Part shown: piece by piece, positions 1 through 5,984 of the stretch
How the letters are laid out: every line of letters begins with the position of its first letter
How positions within the stretch are numbered: position 1 is the stretch's first letter
Assembly (NCBI GenBank): GCA_035501255.1
Contig: DATJWM010000127.1
Span: forward strand, 1-5,984
Direction: 5' to 3'
Length of the DNA stretch: 5,984 bases
Origin: JAFAZI01 sp035501255
GTDB lineage: Bacteria > Actinomycetota > Actinomycetes > JAFAQI01
Translations under genes and position numbers: made by a program
The notes under the pieces: model-generated
Seen by the model: the letters and a program-made list of their open reading frames with translations, nothing else
What the model was told of the DNA's origin: nothing
Database searches by the model: none

Positions 1-3000
1 GAGAGCGCCGCGTTTGGCCACGATCTTGGCGGTCACGACACCCTTGCCGCCGCGACCCTGGACCGGGTACTCGCCGACCTTCGTGCGTTTCGCGTAACCG
101 CCGTCCGTCGCGATGAGGATGTCGGTCTCGTCGTCGCGGACGACCTCCATCGCGAGCAGCTCATCCCCGTCGGCGAAGCGCATCCCGATCACGCCGCTCG
201 TCGCACGTCCCATCGGGCGGAGCATCTCATCGTCGGCGTGGAAGCGGATCGACTGGGCGTGACGCGAGATCAGCAGGAGGTCATCCTCGGCCGAGACCAG
301 GCGGGCGGCGATGAGCTCATCGTCGTCGCGAAGGTTGAGCGCGATCACCCCGCCGGCGCGGTTCGAGTCGAACTCGCTCAGCATCGTCTTCTTGACCAGT
401 CCGCGCTTGGTCGCGAGAACCAGGTACGGCGAGACCGAGTAGTCCTTGATGTCCATCACCGACGCGATGCGTTCGTCGGGCTGGAACGCCAGAACGTTCG
501 CGACATGCTGGCCGCGCGCGTTACGCGTGGTCTCGGGCAGCTCGTGCGCCTTCGCGCGATAGACCCGACCCTTGTTCGTGAAGAACAGGATCCAGTTATG
601 GGTCGAGGTCACGAAGAAGTGCTCGACTATGTCGTCGGTTCGAAGGGCGGCGCCCATCACACCCTTGCCGCCACGCTTTTGCGCCCGGTACAGATCGGTC
701 TTGGTGCGCTTGGCGTAGCCGCCACGGGTGATCGTGACGACCACGTCCTCCTGCGCGATCAGGTCCTCGAGGCTCATGTCGCCCTCGTAGGCGATGATCC
801 GCGACCGGCGCTCGTTGCCGTACTTCTCGACGATCTCGCCGAGCTCCTCGCCGATGATCCTCCGCTGCCGGTCGGGGCTCGCCAGGATCGACTCGAAATC
901 GGCGATCTTCGCCATCAACTCGTCGTACTCGTCCTGCAGTCGCTGCCGCTCGAGCGCCGCGAGACGGCGCAACTGCATGTCGAGAATCGCCGTCGCCTGC
1001 ACTTCGTCGATCTCGAGGAGCGCCATCAGGCCGGTGCGCGCGGCGTCGGCGGACTCGCTGCCCCGGATCAAGGCGATGACCTCGTCGATCCGGTCCTGCG
1101 CCTTCAGCAACGCGACCAGGATGTGGGCCCGCTCCTGCGCTTGGCGGAGCAGGTACTGGGTACGCCGGACGACGATCTCGATCTGGTGGGTGACGTAGTG
1201 CCCGATCATCTGGGCGACGTTCAGAGTGCGGGGTACGCCGTCAACGAGCGCCAGCATGTTGACCCCGAAGGAGTCCTGAAGCTGGGTGTGCTTGTAGAGG
1301 TTGTTGAGCACGACCTTCGCGATCGCGTCCCGCTTGAGAATGATCACCAGTCGCTGCCCGGTGCGCAGGCTCGAATCGTCCTTGATGTCGGCGATCCCCT
1401 GGACCTTGCCGTCACGCACGAGGTCGGCAATCTTCGCCGCGAGCGCGTCCGGGTTTACCTGGTAGGGCAGCTCGGTGATGACAAGCTGCTGGCGCCCGCG
1501 GGAGTCTTCCTCTGCCTCGACGACGGCGCGCATCCGCACTGAGCCACGACCGGTTCGCAGCGCCTGCTCGATCCCGTCGCGGCCGACGATCAACGCGCCG
1601 GTCGGAAAGTCCGGTCCCTGGACCCGCTCGATACACGCCTCGAGCAACTCGTCCTCGGAGGCGTCGGGGTGATCGAGCGCCCACTGCACGGCTCGACCGA
1701 CCTCGACGAGGTTGTGCGGAGGGATGTTCGTCGCCATGCCGACCGCGATGCCGGCGCCGCCGTTGACGAGCAGGTTCGGGAACCGGCTGGGAAGGACGGT
1801 CGGCTCTTGGCCGCGCTGGTCATAGTTGGGGACGAAGTCGACGGTTTCGCGGTCGATGTCGCGCAGGATCTCCATCGCGGCAGGCGTGAGACGGCACTCC
1901 GTGTTGTGGCTCACGAAACCGTCGGAGAGGAACGAGTGGTCCGCGCTGTCGACTCGAATGGAGTAGACGGGCGCAGTCCCGGCGTCCTCGACCCGAGCCA
2001 CCCGGGCGAAGTAGTACCTGCCATCGACGAGTGGTTCGACGGCGTCGATCACCTCTTGGCGACCGATCCGGGCTCGGATCTGCTCACCGTCGCGTTCCCA
2101 GCGGTCGACCCGATCAACGTTGTGTTCGCGCAGCCACTGTCGATCTGTCCAGGTCAGGCCGCCATGCGCTTGGATGAATTCCGCGACGAAGGGAACGTGG
2201 TCACTCGACATCGCGGTGCTGGTGCTCGGGACCTGTGACGGCTCACTGCCAAGCTCGAGTTGTTTGCACCCGAGGAACCCGATCTCGGCGGAGAACCGCC
2301 TCGCGTCCCGCCGGTTCGTGAGGCAGACCTTGATCTCGCCGTCGGCAGAGCGGCACAGCCGCGACACCACCCCGAACTCGAGCATCAGGCGCTGCACGTC
2401 GCCTGCGAGCGTGGCGCTCCGGGTCGAATAGCTGACCTGCATCGTGTGTCGCGCAACCAGCGCCGGCGAGCCACCCCCTTCGAACAGGGATTGCAGGAAG
2501 GCGCGTTTGACCGCGCTGTTTGCCCGCCAGATGAACTCCGGCACCCTCTCCTCGCGACTCTCGCCGGCTACCTGAGCGAGTTTCGATGCCCGCCACGCGG
2601 TCAGGTCCTCAACGTTGAGCTCGTAGAGCAACTGACCAGACCCGATCGTGCGGCTGCCGGTATGCCGGCGACCGCCCACGACCAGGTCGTACGCCGCGAG
2701 GACCACGTCGAAGTAGTGCGGATCAACATTGTTGAACCCGGCGCGGTCAGTGCTGACAAAGCCCTCGCTGACCCACGCGCCTGCCAGAACCGCTTCAGCC
2801 AGCTCTCGGTCGGTCGCACAAGCCGGCGAGACCGAACCCCGGGCCAGCGCTACTCGATCCCCCGCCGAGATCTCACTCGCGAGCTTCCACAGCAGGGTCG
2901 GGACGCCGGCGATATCGACAAGACACAGGACCGGGTGGTTAGGGGTGCCGGTGAGGGAGAATCCCTCGTCCGTGGTGATCCGCAGTGTCTCGTGGGTGCC

Positions 3001-3549
3001 TGAGTGAAAGAGCTTTGAGGCAACAACCGGATCGCCGTTACGATCCAGAATCTTCAGGTCGATGTCGGTGTCGGAGTTCGGTGCGACGCCGTCGATCAGG
3101 CGCCCGATCTCTACCGACGATCCGTCCGCCATCCGGATCCGGGTGTCCCCCGTCACGCAATAGCGCATCGCGGCTGGCGGGTCGTCGCCCGGGGAGCCGA
3201 AGTTGCCCTGGCCGTCGACCAGCGGCAGGCGCATCGCCCAGGGCTGCGCGAGCCGAACCAAGGTGTCGTAGATCGCGCTGTCGCCGTGCGGGTGGTACTG
3301 CCCCATCACGTCACCCACAACCCGGCTGCACTTGGAGTAGCCGCGGTCCGGGCGGTATCCGCCGTCGTACATCGCGTACAGCACCCGGCGGTGAACCGGC
3401 TTCAGCCCGTCGCGGACGTCGGGCAGCGCCCGGGAGACGATGACTGACATCGCGTAGTCGAGGAAGCTGCGCTGCATCTCGACTTCGAGCCCGACCGGTT
3501 CGACCCGGCCTCCTCCGCCGGTGGGCGGCACTGTGACGTCAGATGTCAC
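1..3549 (-). CDS. gyrA: DNA gyrase subunit A precursor with an in-frame intein, 3' end cut by the window
   Basis: GyrA is the DNA-cleaving and DNA-wrapping subunit of gyrase, an A2B2 type II topoisomerase that introduces negative supercoils using ATP bound by GyrB. The frame is open for 1183 codons from GTG at 3549 to base 1, and 419 of these belong to an intein. The remaining 764 residues show the GyrA order: MQRSFLDYAMSVIVSRALPDVRDGLKP at the N-terminus, the YHPHGDSAIYD quinolone-binding helix (Ser91, Asp95), the active site AAMRY with catalytic Tyr130, then TECRLTP after the intein. VLPSRFPNLLVNG, ITELPYQVN, the coiled-coil region (ILDMQLRRLAALERQR) and the beta-pinwheel with GyrA box QKRGGKG (661-681) follow. 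A second box-like QGRGGKG lies at 40-60. Full-length actinobacterial GyrA is about 840 aa, so roughly 75 residues are missing. The GTG is the first possible start after gyrB's stop in this frame and has a GAGGAG Shine-Dalgarno 7 nt upstream. The gene lies 69 bp after gyrB, presumably in one operon. Confidence 0.98.
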   Translation of the reverse strand, partial: MTSDVTVPPTGGGGRVEPVGLEVEMQRSFLDYAMSVIVSRALPDVRDGLKPVHRRVLYAMYDGGYRPDRGYSKCSRVVGDVMGQYHPHGDSAIYDTLVRLAQPWAMRLPLVDGQGNFGSPGDDPPAAMRYCVTGDTRIRMADGSSVEIGRLIDGVAPNSDTDIDLKILDRNGDPVVASKLFHSGTHETLRITTDEGFSLTGTPNHPVLCLVDIAGVPTLLWKLASEISAGDRVALARGSVSPACATDRELAEAVLAGAWVSEGFVSTDRAGFNNVDPHYFDVVLAAYDLVVGGRRHTGSRTIGSGQLLYELNVEDLTAWRASKLAQVAGESREERVPEFIWRANSAVKRAFLQSLFEGGGSPALVARHTMQVSYSTRSATLAGDVQRLMLEFGVVSRLCRSADGEIKVCLTNRRDARRFSAEIGFLGCKQLELGSEPSQVPSTSTAMSSDHVPFVAEFIQAHGGLTWTDRQWLREHNVDRVDRWERDGEQIRARIGRQEVIDAVEPLVDGRYYFARVARVEDAGTAPVYSIRVDSADHSFLSDGFVSHNTECRLTPAAMEILRDIDRETVDFVPNYDQRGQEPTVLPSRFPNLLVNGGAGIAVGMATNIPPHNLVEVGRAVQWALDHPDASEDELLEACIERVQGPDFPTGALIVGRDGIEQALRTGRGSVRMRAVVEAEEDSRGRQQLVITELPYQVNPDALAAKIADLVRDGKVQGIADIKDDSSLRTGQRLVIILKRDAIAKVVLNNLYKHTQLQDSFGVNMLALVDGVPRTLNVAQMIGHYVTHQIEIVVRRTQYLLRQAQERAHILVALLKAQDRIDEVIALIRGSESADAARTGLMALLEIDEVQATAILDMQLRRLAALERQRLQDEYDELMAKIADFESILASPDRQRRIIGEELGEIVEKYGNERRSRIIAYEGDMSLEDLIAQEDVVVTITRGGYAKRTKTDLYRAQKRGGKGVMGAALRTDDIVEHFFVTSTHNWILFFTNKGRVYRAKAHELPETTRNARGQHVANVLAFQPDERIASVMDIKDYSVSPYLVLATKRGLVKKTMLSEFDSNRAGGVIALNLRDDDELIAARLVSAEDDLLLISRHAQSIRFHADDEMLRPMGRATSGVIGMRFADGDELLAMEVVRDDETDILIATDGGYAKRTKVGEYPVQGRGGKGVVTAKIVAKRGAL
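1903..3159 (-). mobile_element. GyrA intein, 419 aa, class 1 with LAGLIDADG endonuclease domain
   Basis: A self-splicing protein insert between Tyr130 and Thr of GyrA, the insertion point known for mycobacterial GyrA inteins. Splicing blocks are complete. Block A starts CVTGD with Cys1 (3157-3159). Block B is GTPNHP with Thr72 and His75 (TxxH). The C-terminal block reads VYSIRVDSADHSF then DGFVSHN, ending in His418-Asn419, with Thr at +1 of the C-extein. The N-terminal part (about 1-115) and the last 35 or so residues form the Hint splicing fold. Between them sits a homing endonuclease with motif 1 LAGAWVSEG at residues 125-133 (2761-2787) and motif 2 LQSLFEGGG at 222-230 (2470-2496). Motif 2 has Gly229 where a catalytic Asp is expected, so DNA cleavage is probably lost while splicing should work. 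The length matches what I recall for the full-size, endonuclease-bearing M. leprae GyrA intein (about 420 aa). My hand count for 1921-3120 is 65% GC, close to the host gene, suggesting long residence. Confidence 0.97.
3533..3549 (-). repeat. Imperfect palindrome over the gyrA start codon
   Basis: The 17 bases GTGACATCTGACGTCAC form an inverted repeat with 8-nt arms, one mismatched pair and a single central base. It contains the perfect palindrome TGACGTCA (3535-3542 region on the plus strand reading). In mRNA, GUGAC could pair with GUCAC around a 7-nt loop, placing the GUG initiator in the stem. The stem is short, so an effect on translation is only a possibility, and chance occurrence at this GC content is plausible. 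Confidence 0.4.
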
Positions 3550-3556
3550 CGATGAT

Positions 3557-3562
3557 CTCCTC
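3557..3562 (-). promoter_or_regulatory. Shine-Dalgarno of gyrA
   Basis: GAGGAG on the minus strand, 7 nt upstream of the GTG at 3549. It decides the start: from gyrB's TAG to this GTG there are 23 codons in the gyrA frame with no ATG, GTG or TTG, so no earlier start exists, and the next in-frame ATG (MQRSF) is already inside the conserved domain and lacks the acidic leader typical of actinobacterial GyrA. Confidence 0.85.
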
Positions 3563-3618
3563 GGTCGTTCCGGTCTGGGGCTGGTTCGGGCGATGACACC
3601 CGGTTCGGTGGCACGCGG

Positions 3619-5580
3619 CTAGATGTCAAGGAATCGGACGTCCTTCGCGTTGCGGGTGATGAAGGAACGACGCGCCTCGACGTCCTCCCCCATCAGCACG
3701 CTGAACATCTCGTCCGCGGTGGCGGCGTCGTCGAGGGTGACTTGAAGCAGCACCCGGGTCTCAGGGTTCATGGTGGTTTCCCAGAGCTCTTCGGCGTTCA
3801 TCTCGCCGAGGCCCTTGTAGCGCTGCACACCTTCGTCCTTCGGCAGCTTCTTGCCCGCCGCCGTTCCCGCCTCGATCATCCCGTCCCGCTCCCGGTCGGA
3901 GTAGGCGTAGTCCGGCGGGTGCGGCTTGTTCCACTTCAGCTTGTACAGCGGCGGTTGCGCGAGATAGACGTGACCGGCCTCGATCAGCGGCTTCATGAAC
4001 CGGAACAGCAACGTCAGCAGCAAGGTCCGGATGTGCTGACCGTCGACGTCCGCATCCGCCATCAGCACGATCTTGTGGTAGCGCAACTTCGCAATGTCGA
4101 ACTCGTCGTGGATGCCGGTGCCGAGGGCGGTGATCAGCGCCTGGACCTCGGTGTTCTGCAGGACTCGGTCGATCCGCGCCTTTTCAACGTTGATGATCTT
4201 GCCGCGGATCGGAAGGATCGCCTGGTAGACCGGGTTGCGCCCACCCTTCGCTGACCCACCCGCGCTGTCGCCTTCGACGACGTAAAGCTCACATTCCTCC
4301 GGGTTTGTCGACTGGCAGTCCGCGAGTTTGCCGGGCAGGCCACTGGACTCGAGCAGGCCCTTACGGCCTCGAGCGAGATCCCTGGCCTTGCGCGCGGCCA
4401 ACCGGGCCTGCGCGGCGGCGGCCGACTTCGACACGATGATCTTTCCCTCGCGCGGGTTGCGTTCGAACCACGAGCCCAGCCAGTCGTTGCACGCCTTCTG
4501 CACGAACGACTTCGCCTCGGTGTTGCCCAACTTGGTCTTGGTCTGGCCCTCGAACTGCGGCTGGGCGATCTTCACCGACACGATCGCGGTCAGCCCTTCC
4601 CGGACGTCGTCGCCGGTGAGGTTGTCGTCCTTGTCCTTGAGGATCTTCTGGTCGCGCGCGAACTTGTTGACGACCGTGGTGAGCGCGGCGCGGAATCCCT
4701 CCTCGTGGGTGCCACCCTCGTGGGTGTTGATCGTGTTGGCGAAGGTGTACACGCTCTCCGCATAGGTGGAGTTCCACTGCATCGCGACCTCGAGCGCCAT
4801 GTGCTGCGCGGTGTCGTCGTTGTGGAAGTGGATCACCGAGTCGTGCGCCGCGACCTTGGTCGCGTTGAGGTGCTTGACGAAGTCTTCGAGCCCGCCCTTG
4901 TAGTGGTAGACGTTCTCGGTCGGTACCTCGTCGCGCTCGTCGCGCAGCGTGATCGACAACCCGGCGTTGAGGAACGCCATCTCCTGTAACCGCCGGCCGA
5001 GGGTCTCGTAGGAGTACACCGTGGTCTCGAAGATCCCCGGGTCGGCCCAGAACGTGACCGTCGTGCCGGTCTCGGTGGTCGCCGCACCCTTCTTCAGCTC
5101 GCCGATCGGCTTTCCGCCGTCGACGTAGGCCCGGTTCCACACAAACCCGTCCTTGTTGATCTCCACCTCGAGCCGGCTCGACAGGGCGTTGACCACGGAG
5201 GCGCCCACGCCGTGCAGACCACCGGAGACGGCGTAGGACTTGCCGTCGAACTTGCCGCCGGCGTGCAGCGTGGTGAAGATGACGTCGACAGCCGGACGCT
5301 TCTCGACCGGATGCTTGTCGACCGGCATGCCGCGCCCGTTGTCGACGACCCGGACGCCCCCGTCGGCGAGCAGTGTGCACACGATCGTGTCGGCGTGCCC
5401 GGCGAGGGCCTCGTCGACGGCGTTGTCGACGACCTCGTACACGAGGTGGTGAAGGCCGCGTTCACCGGTCGAGCCGATGTACATGCCGGGCCGTTTGCGC
5501 ACCGCCTCGAGACCCTCGAGAACGGTGATCGATCGCGCGTCGTAGGACAACAGGGTCTCCTGATCTTGCGCAGGGCTCAT
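3619..5580 (-). CDS. gyrB: DNA gyrase subunit B
   Basis: GyrB is the ATPase and TOPRIM subunit of DNA gyrase; it acts in the cytoplasm on chromosomal DNA with GyrA. The 653-aa product is complete. The GHKL ATPase domain (about 15-235) carries EVVDNAVDEA (Glu49 as general base, Asn53 for Mg), DNGRGMP at 80-86, HAGGK to Lys110 and the ATP lid GLHGVG at 121-126. The transducer domain has the QTKTK loop at 346-350 (Lys348 contacts ATP). TOPRIM has EGDSAGGSAK with Glu436 and DADVDG with Asp509, Asp511 and Asp513 for metal binding. The C-terminal GyrB domain includes QRYKGLGEMNAEELWETTM and ends RNAKDVRFLDI. No intein interrupts it. The ATG at 5580 is the only start codon between the in-frame TAA at 5629-5631 and the conserved ITVLEGLEAVRKRPGMYIG, so the start is firm despite a weak Shine-Dalgarno (GGCGAG, 13 nt away). 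It is followed by gyrA after 69 bp. Confidence 0.99.
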   Translation of the reverse strand: MSPAQDQETLLSYDARSITVLEGLEAVRKRPGMYIGSTGERGLHHLVYEVVDNAVDEALAGHADTIVCTLLADGGVRVVDNGRGMPVDKHPVEKRPAVDVIFTTLHAGGKFDGKSYAVSGGLHGVGASVVNALSSRLEVEINKDGFVWNRAYVDGGKPIGELKKGAATTETGTTVTFWADPGIFETTVYSYETLGRRLQEMAFLNAGLSITLRDERDEVPTENVYHYKGGLEDFVKHLNATKVAAHDSVIHFHNDDTAQHMALEVAMQWNSTYAESVYTFANTINTHEGGTHEEGFRAALTTVVNKFARDQKILKDKDDNLTGDDVREGLTAIVSVKIAQPQFEGQTKTKLGNTEAKSFVQKACNDWLGSWFERNPREGKIIVSKSAAAAQARLAARKARDLARGRKGLLESSGLPGKLADCQSTNPEECELYVVEGDSAGGSAKGGRNPVYQAILPIRGKIINVEKARIDRVLQNTEVQALITALGTGIHDEFDIAKLRYHKIVLMADADVDGQHIRTLLLTLLFRFMKPLIEAGHVYLAQPPLYKLKWNKPHPPDYAYSDRERDGMIEAGTAAGKKLPKDEGVQRYKGLGEMNAEELWETTMNPETRVLLQVTLDDAATADEMFSVLMGEDVEARRSFITRNAKDVRFLDI

Positions 5581-5640
5581 TACGGCGCCAAAACTCGCCA
5601 GAACCGATCTGAGCCGCTCCCACGGGATTTACCTTCGTCC

Positions 5641-5646
5641 AGTCTA
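5641..5646 (-). promoter_or_regulatory. Candidate -10 element for gyrB
   Basis: TAGACT on the minus strand fits the TAnnnT pattern of housekeeping -10 boxes in high-GC Gram-positives, in the gap between dciA and gyrB. A transcript starting about 7 nt downstream would have a leader of roughly 54 nt before the gyrB ATG. At 16-18 nt spacing I see no TTGACA-like -35, as is common for actinobacterial promoters, so the assignment rests on one hexamer and its position. Confidence 0.35.
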
Positions 5647-5721
5647 CCCGTGAGTACGACGAGAAAGGCCCATTAGGGGTACCTGTGGACGGGTGTGGCG
5701 CACGAGAACGGGTGTCGATTG

Positions 5722-5739
5722 GTCCCCCCACGCGGGGAC
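5722..5739 (-). terminator. GC-rich hairpin after dciA, possible weak terminator or RNA structure
   Basis: About 25 nt after the dciA stop the minus strand has GTCCCC, six loop bases and GGGGAC, a perfect 6-bp stem. No U-run follows (the next bases are CAATCGACAC), so it is not a canonical intrinsic terminator. It may attenuate transcription from dciA into gyrB or simply be a chance hairpin in GC-rich DNA. Confidence 0.3.
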
Positions 5740-5764
5740 GGCGGCTGATGCGCGTCCGGGCCGA

Positions 5765-5984
5765 TCAGCCGTAGGTGTCGCGTGGGCCGCGGCCGCTGAC
5801 CCGCAGACGGCCGTGCCGCCAGTCCGGCGCGGTCGGCCCGCGAACCGTGATTCGGGTCACGACCTGCGGGCCGACCTCGGCGGCGATCCGCTCGAGCAGC
5901 TGTCCCGACAGCAACCGTAGTTGGGTGGCCCAGGCGCTGGACTCAGCGACACACGTGAGCGCAGTCCCTTCCAGCCGCTCCGGC
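5765..5984 (-). CDS. dciA: DciA family (DUF721) replicative helicase loader, C-terminal 72 residues only
   Basis: The minus-strand frame entering at the right edge reads 72 codons to a TGA at 5765-5767. The text shows the DUF721/DciA C-terminal pattern: SSAWATQLRLLSGQLLERI, then an Ile/Val strand TRITVRGPTAPDW, and the actinobacterial tail GRGPRDTYG. DciA is the ancestral bacterial factor that brings the replicative helicase DnaB to DNA; in Mycobacterium it is essential and binds DnaB. The N-terminal half and the start codon lie outside the window. Position directly upstream of gyrB, on the same strand, is the standard actinobacterial order recF–dciA–gyrB–gyrA near oriC and supports the call. 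The 184-bp gap to gyrB suggests gyrB has its own promoter. The identification rests on a short but characteristic tail, with synteny in support. Confidence 0.9.
   Translation of the reverse strand, partial: PERLEGTALTCVAESSAWATQLRLLSGQLLERIAAEVGPQVVTRITVRGPTAPDWRHGRLRVSGRGPRDTYG

Noticed and set aside
238..1542. A 434-codon open frame on the plus strand
   Set aside because: It lies wholly antisense to well-conserved gyrA sequence, has no recognisable domain and is the kind of long shadow frame expected opposite high-GC genes.
2260..3003. A 247-codon plus-strand open frame opposite the intein
   Set aside because: The opposite strand encodes clear intein blocks; this reading has no family signature and an Arg/Pro/Ala-rich shadow composition.
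3546..3599. A 17-codon GTG-started leader frame between gyrB and gyrA whose TGA overlaps the gyrA GTG
   Set aside because: The GTGA overlap looks like translational coupling, but there is no Shine-Dalgarno before its GTG and the peptide (SSPEPAPDRNDRGDHR) has no recognisable feature.
3742..4254. Plus-strand and alternative minus-strand frames over gyrB
   Set aside because: They overlap the conserved TOPRIM and C-terminal GyrB coding sequence and give low-complexity Arg/Ser/Ala-rich translations.
3619..5580. A second intein in gyrB
   Set aside because: GyrB reads continuously at normal family length across all active-site motifs, with no extra block.
5693..5920. A 75-codon plus-strand frame at the right edge
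   Set aside because: Antisense to the conserved dciA tail and the gyrB leader; no similarity recognised.
1..5984. CRISPR arrays, tRNA or rRNA genes, insertion sequences, DnaA-box clusters
   Set aside because: No regular direct repeats, RNA gene signatures, transposase frames or oriC-like AT-rich region were seen; nearly all bases are coding.

Overview
The window is a high-GC stretch carrying three minus-strand genes in transcription order dciA (3' end only), gyrB (complete) and gyrA (all but its last part). This order is typical of the actinobacterial oriC region, where recF–dciA–gyrB–gyrA follow dnaA and dnaN. The proteins also read as actinobacterial: GyrB ends in RNAKDVRFLDI, the DciA tail is GRGPRDTYG, and the GyrA box is QKRGGKG. 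GyrA has Ser, not Ala, at the main quinolone position and TECRL after the active-site Tyr. This looks more like a Streptomyces/Frankia-type lineage than Mycobacterium, but no genus can be named from the sequence alone.

Layout, in the direction of transcription (high to low coordinates): 5984-5765 is the last 72 residues of the replicative-helicase loader DciA. 5764-5581 is a 184-bp gap with a GC-rich hairpin and a candidate -10 element for gyrB. 5580-3619 is gyrB, 653 aa, intact. 3618-3550 is a short gap with a good Shine-Dalgarno for gyrA. 3549-1 is gyrA, open to the window edge.

The notable element is a 419-aa intein (3159-1903) inside gyrA. It is inserted immediately after the catalytic tyrosine (Tyr130). 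All class-1 splicing residues are present: Cys1, the TxxH block, a terminal His-Asn and a Thr at +1. It also contains a LAGLIDADG homing endonuclease domain. In the second LAGLIDADG motif the catalytic acidic residue is Gly, so the endonuclease is probably inactive although splicing looks intact. Without the intein, 764 GyrA residues are visible; comparison with the usual family length suggests about 75 more lie beyond base 1.

Functionally, GyrB (ATPase plus TOPRIM) and GyrA (DNA cleavage and wrapping) form the A2B2 gyrase that introduces negative supercoils. The GyrA precursor cannot have a normal active site until the intein is removed, so gyrase assembly depends on protein splicing. I see no RNA gene, CRISPR array, insertion sequence or unknown multi-gene system here. 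The large plus-strand open frames are antisense shadows of gyrA and gyrB.
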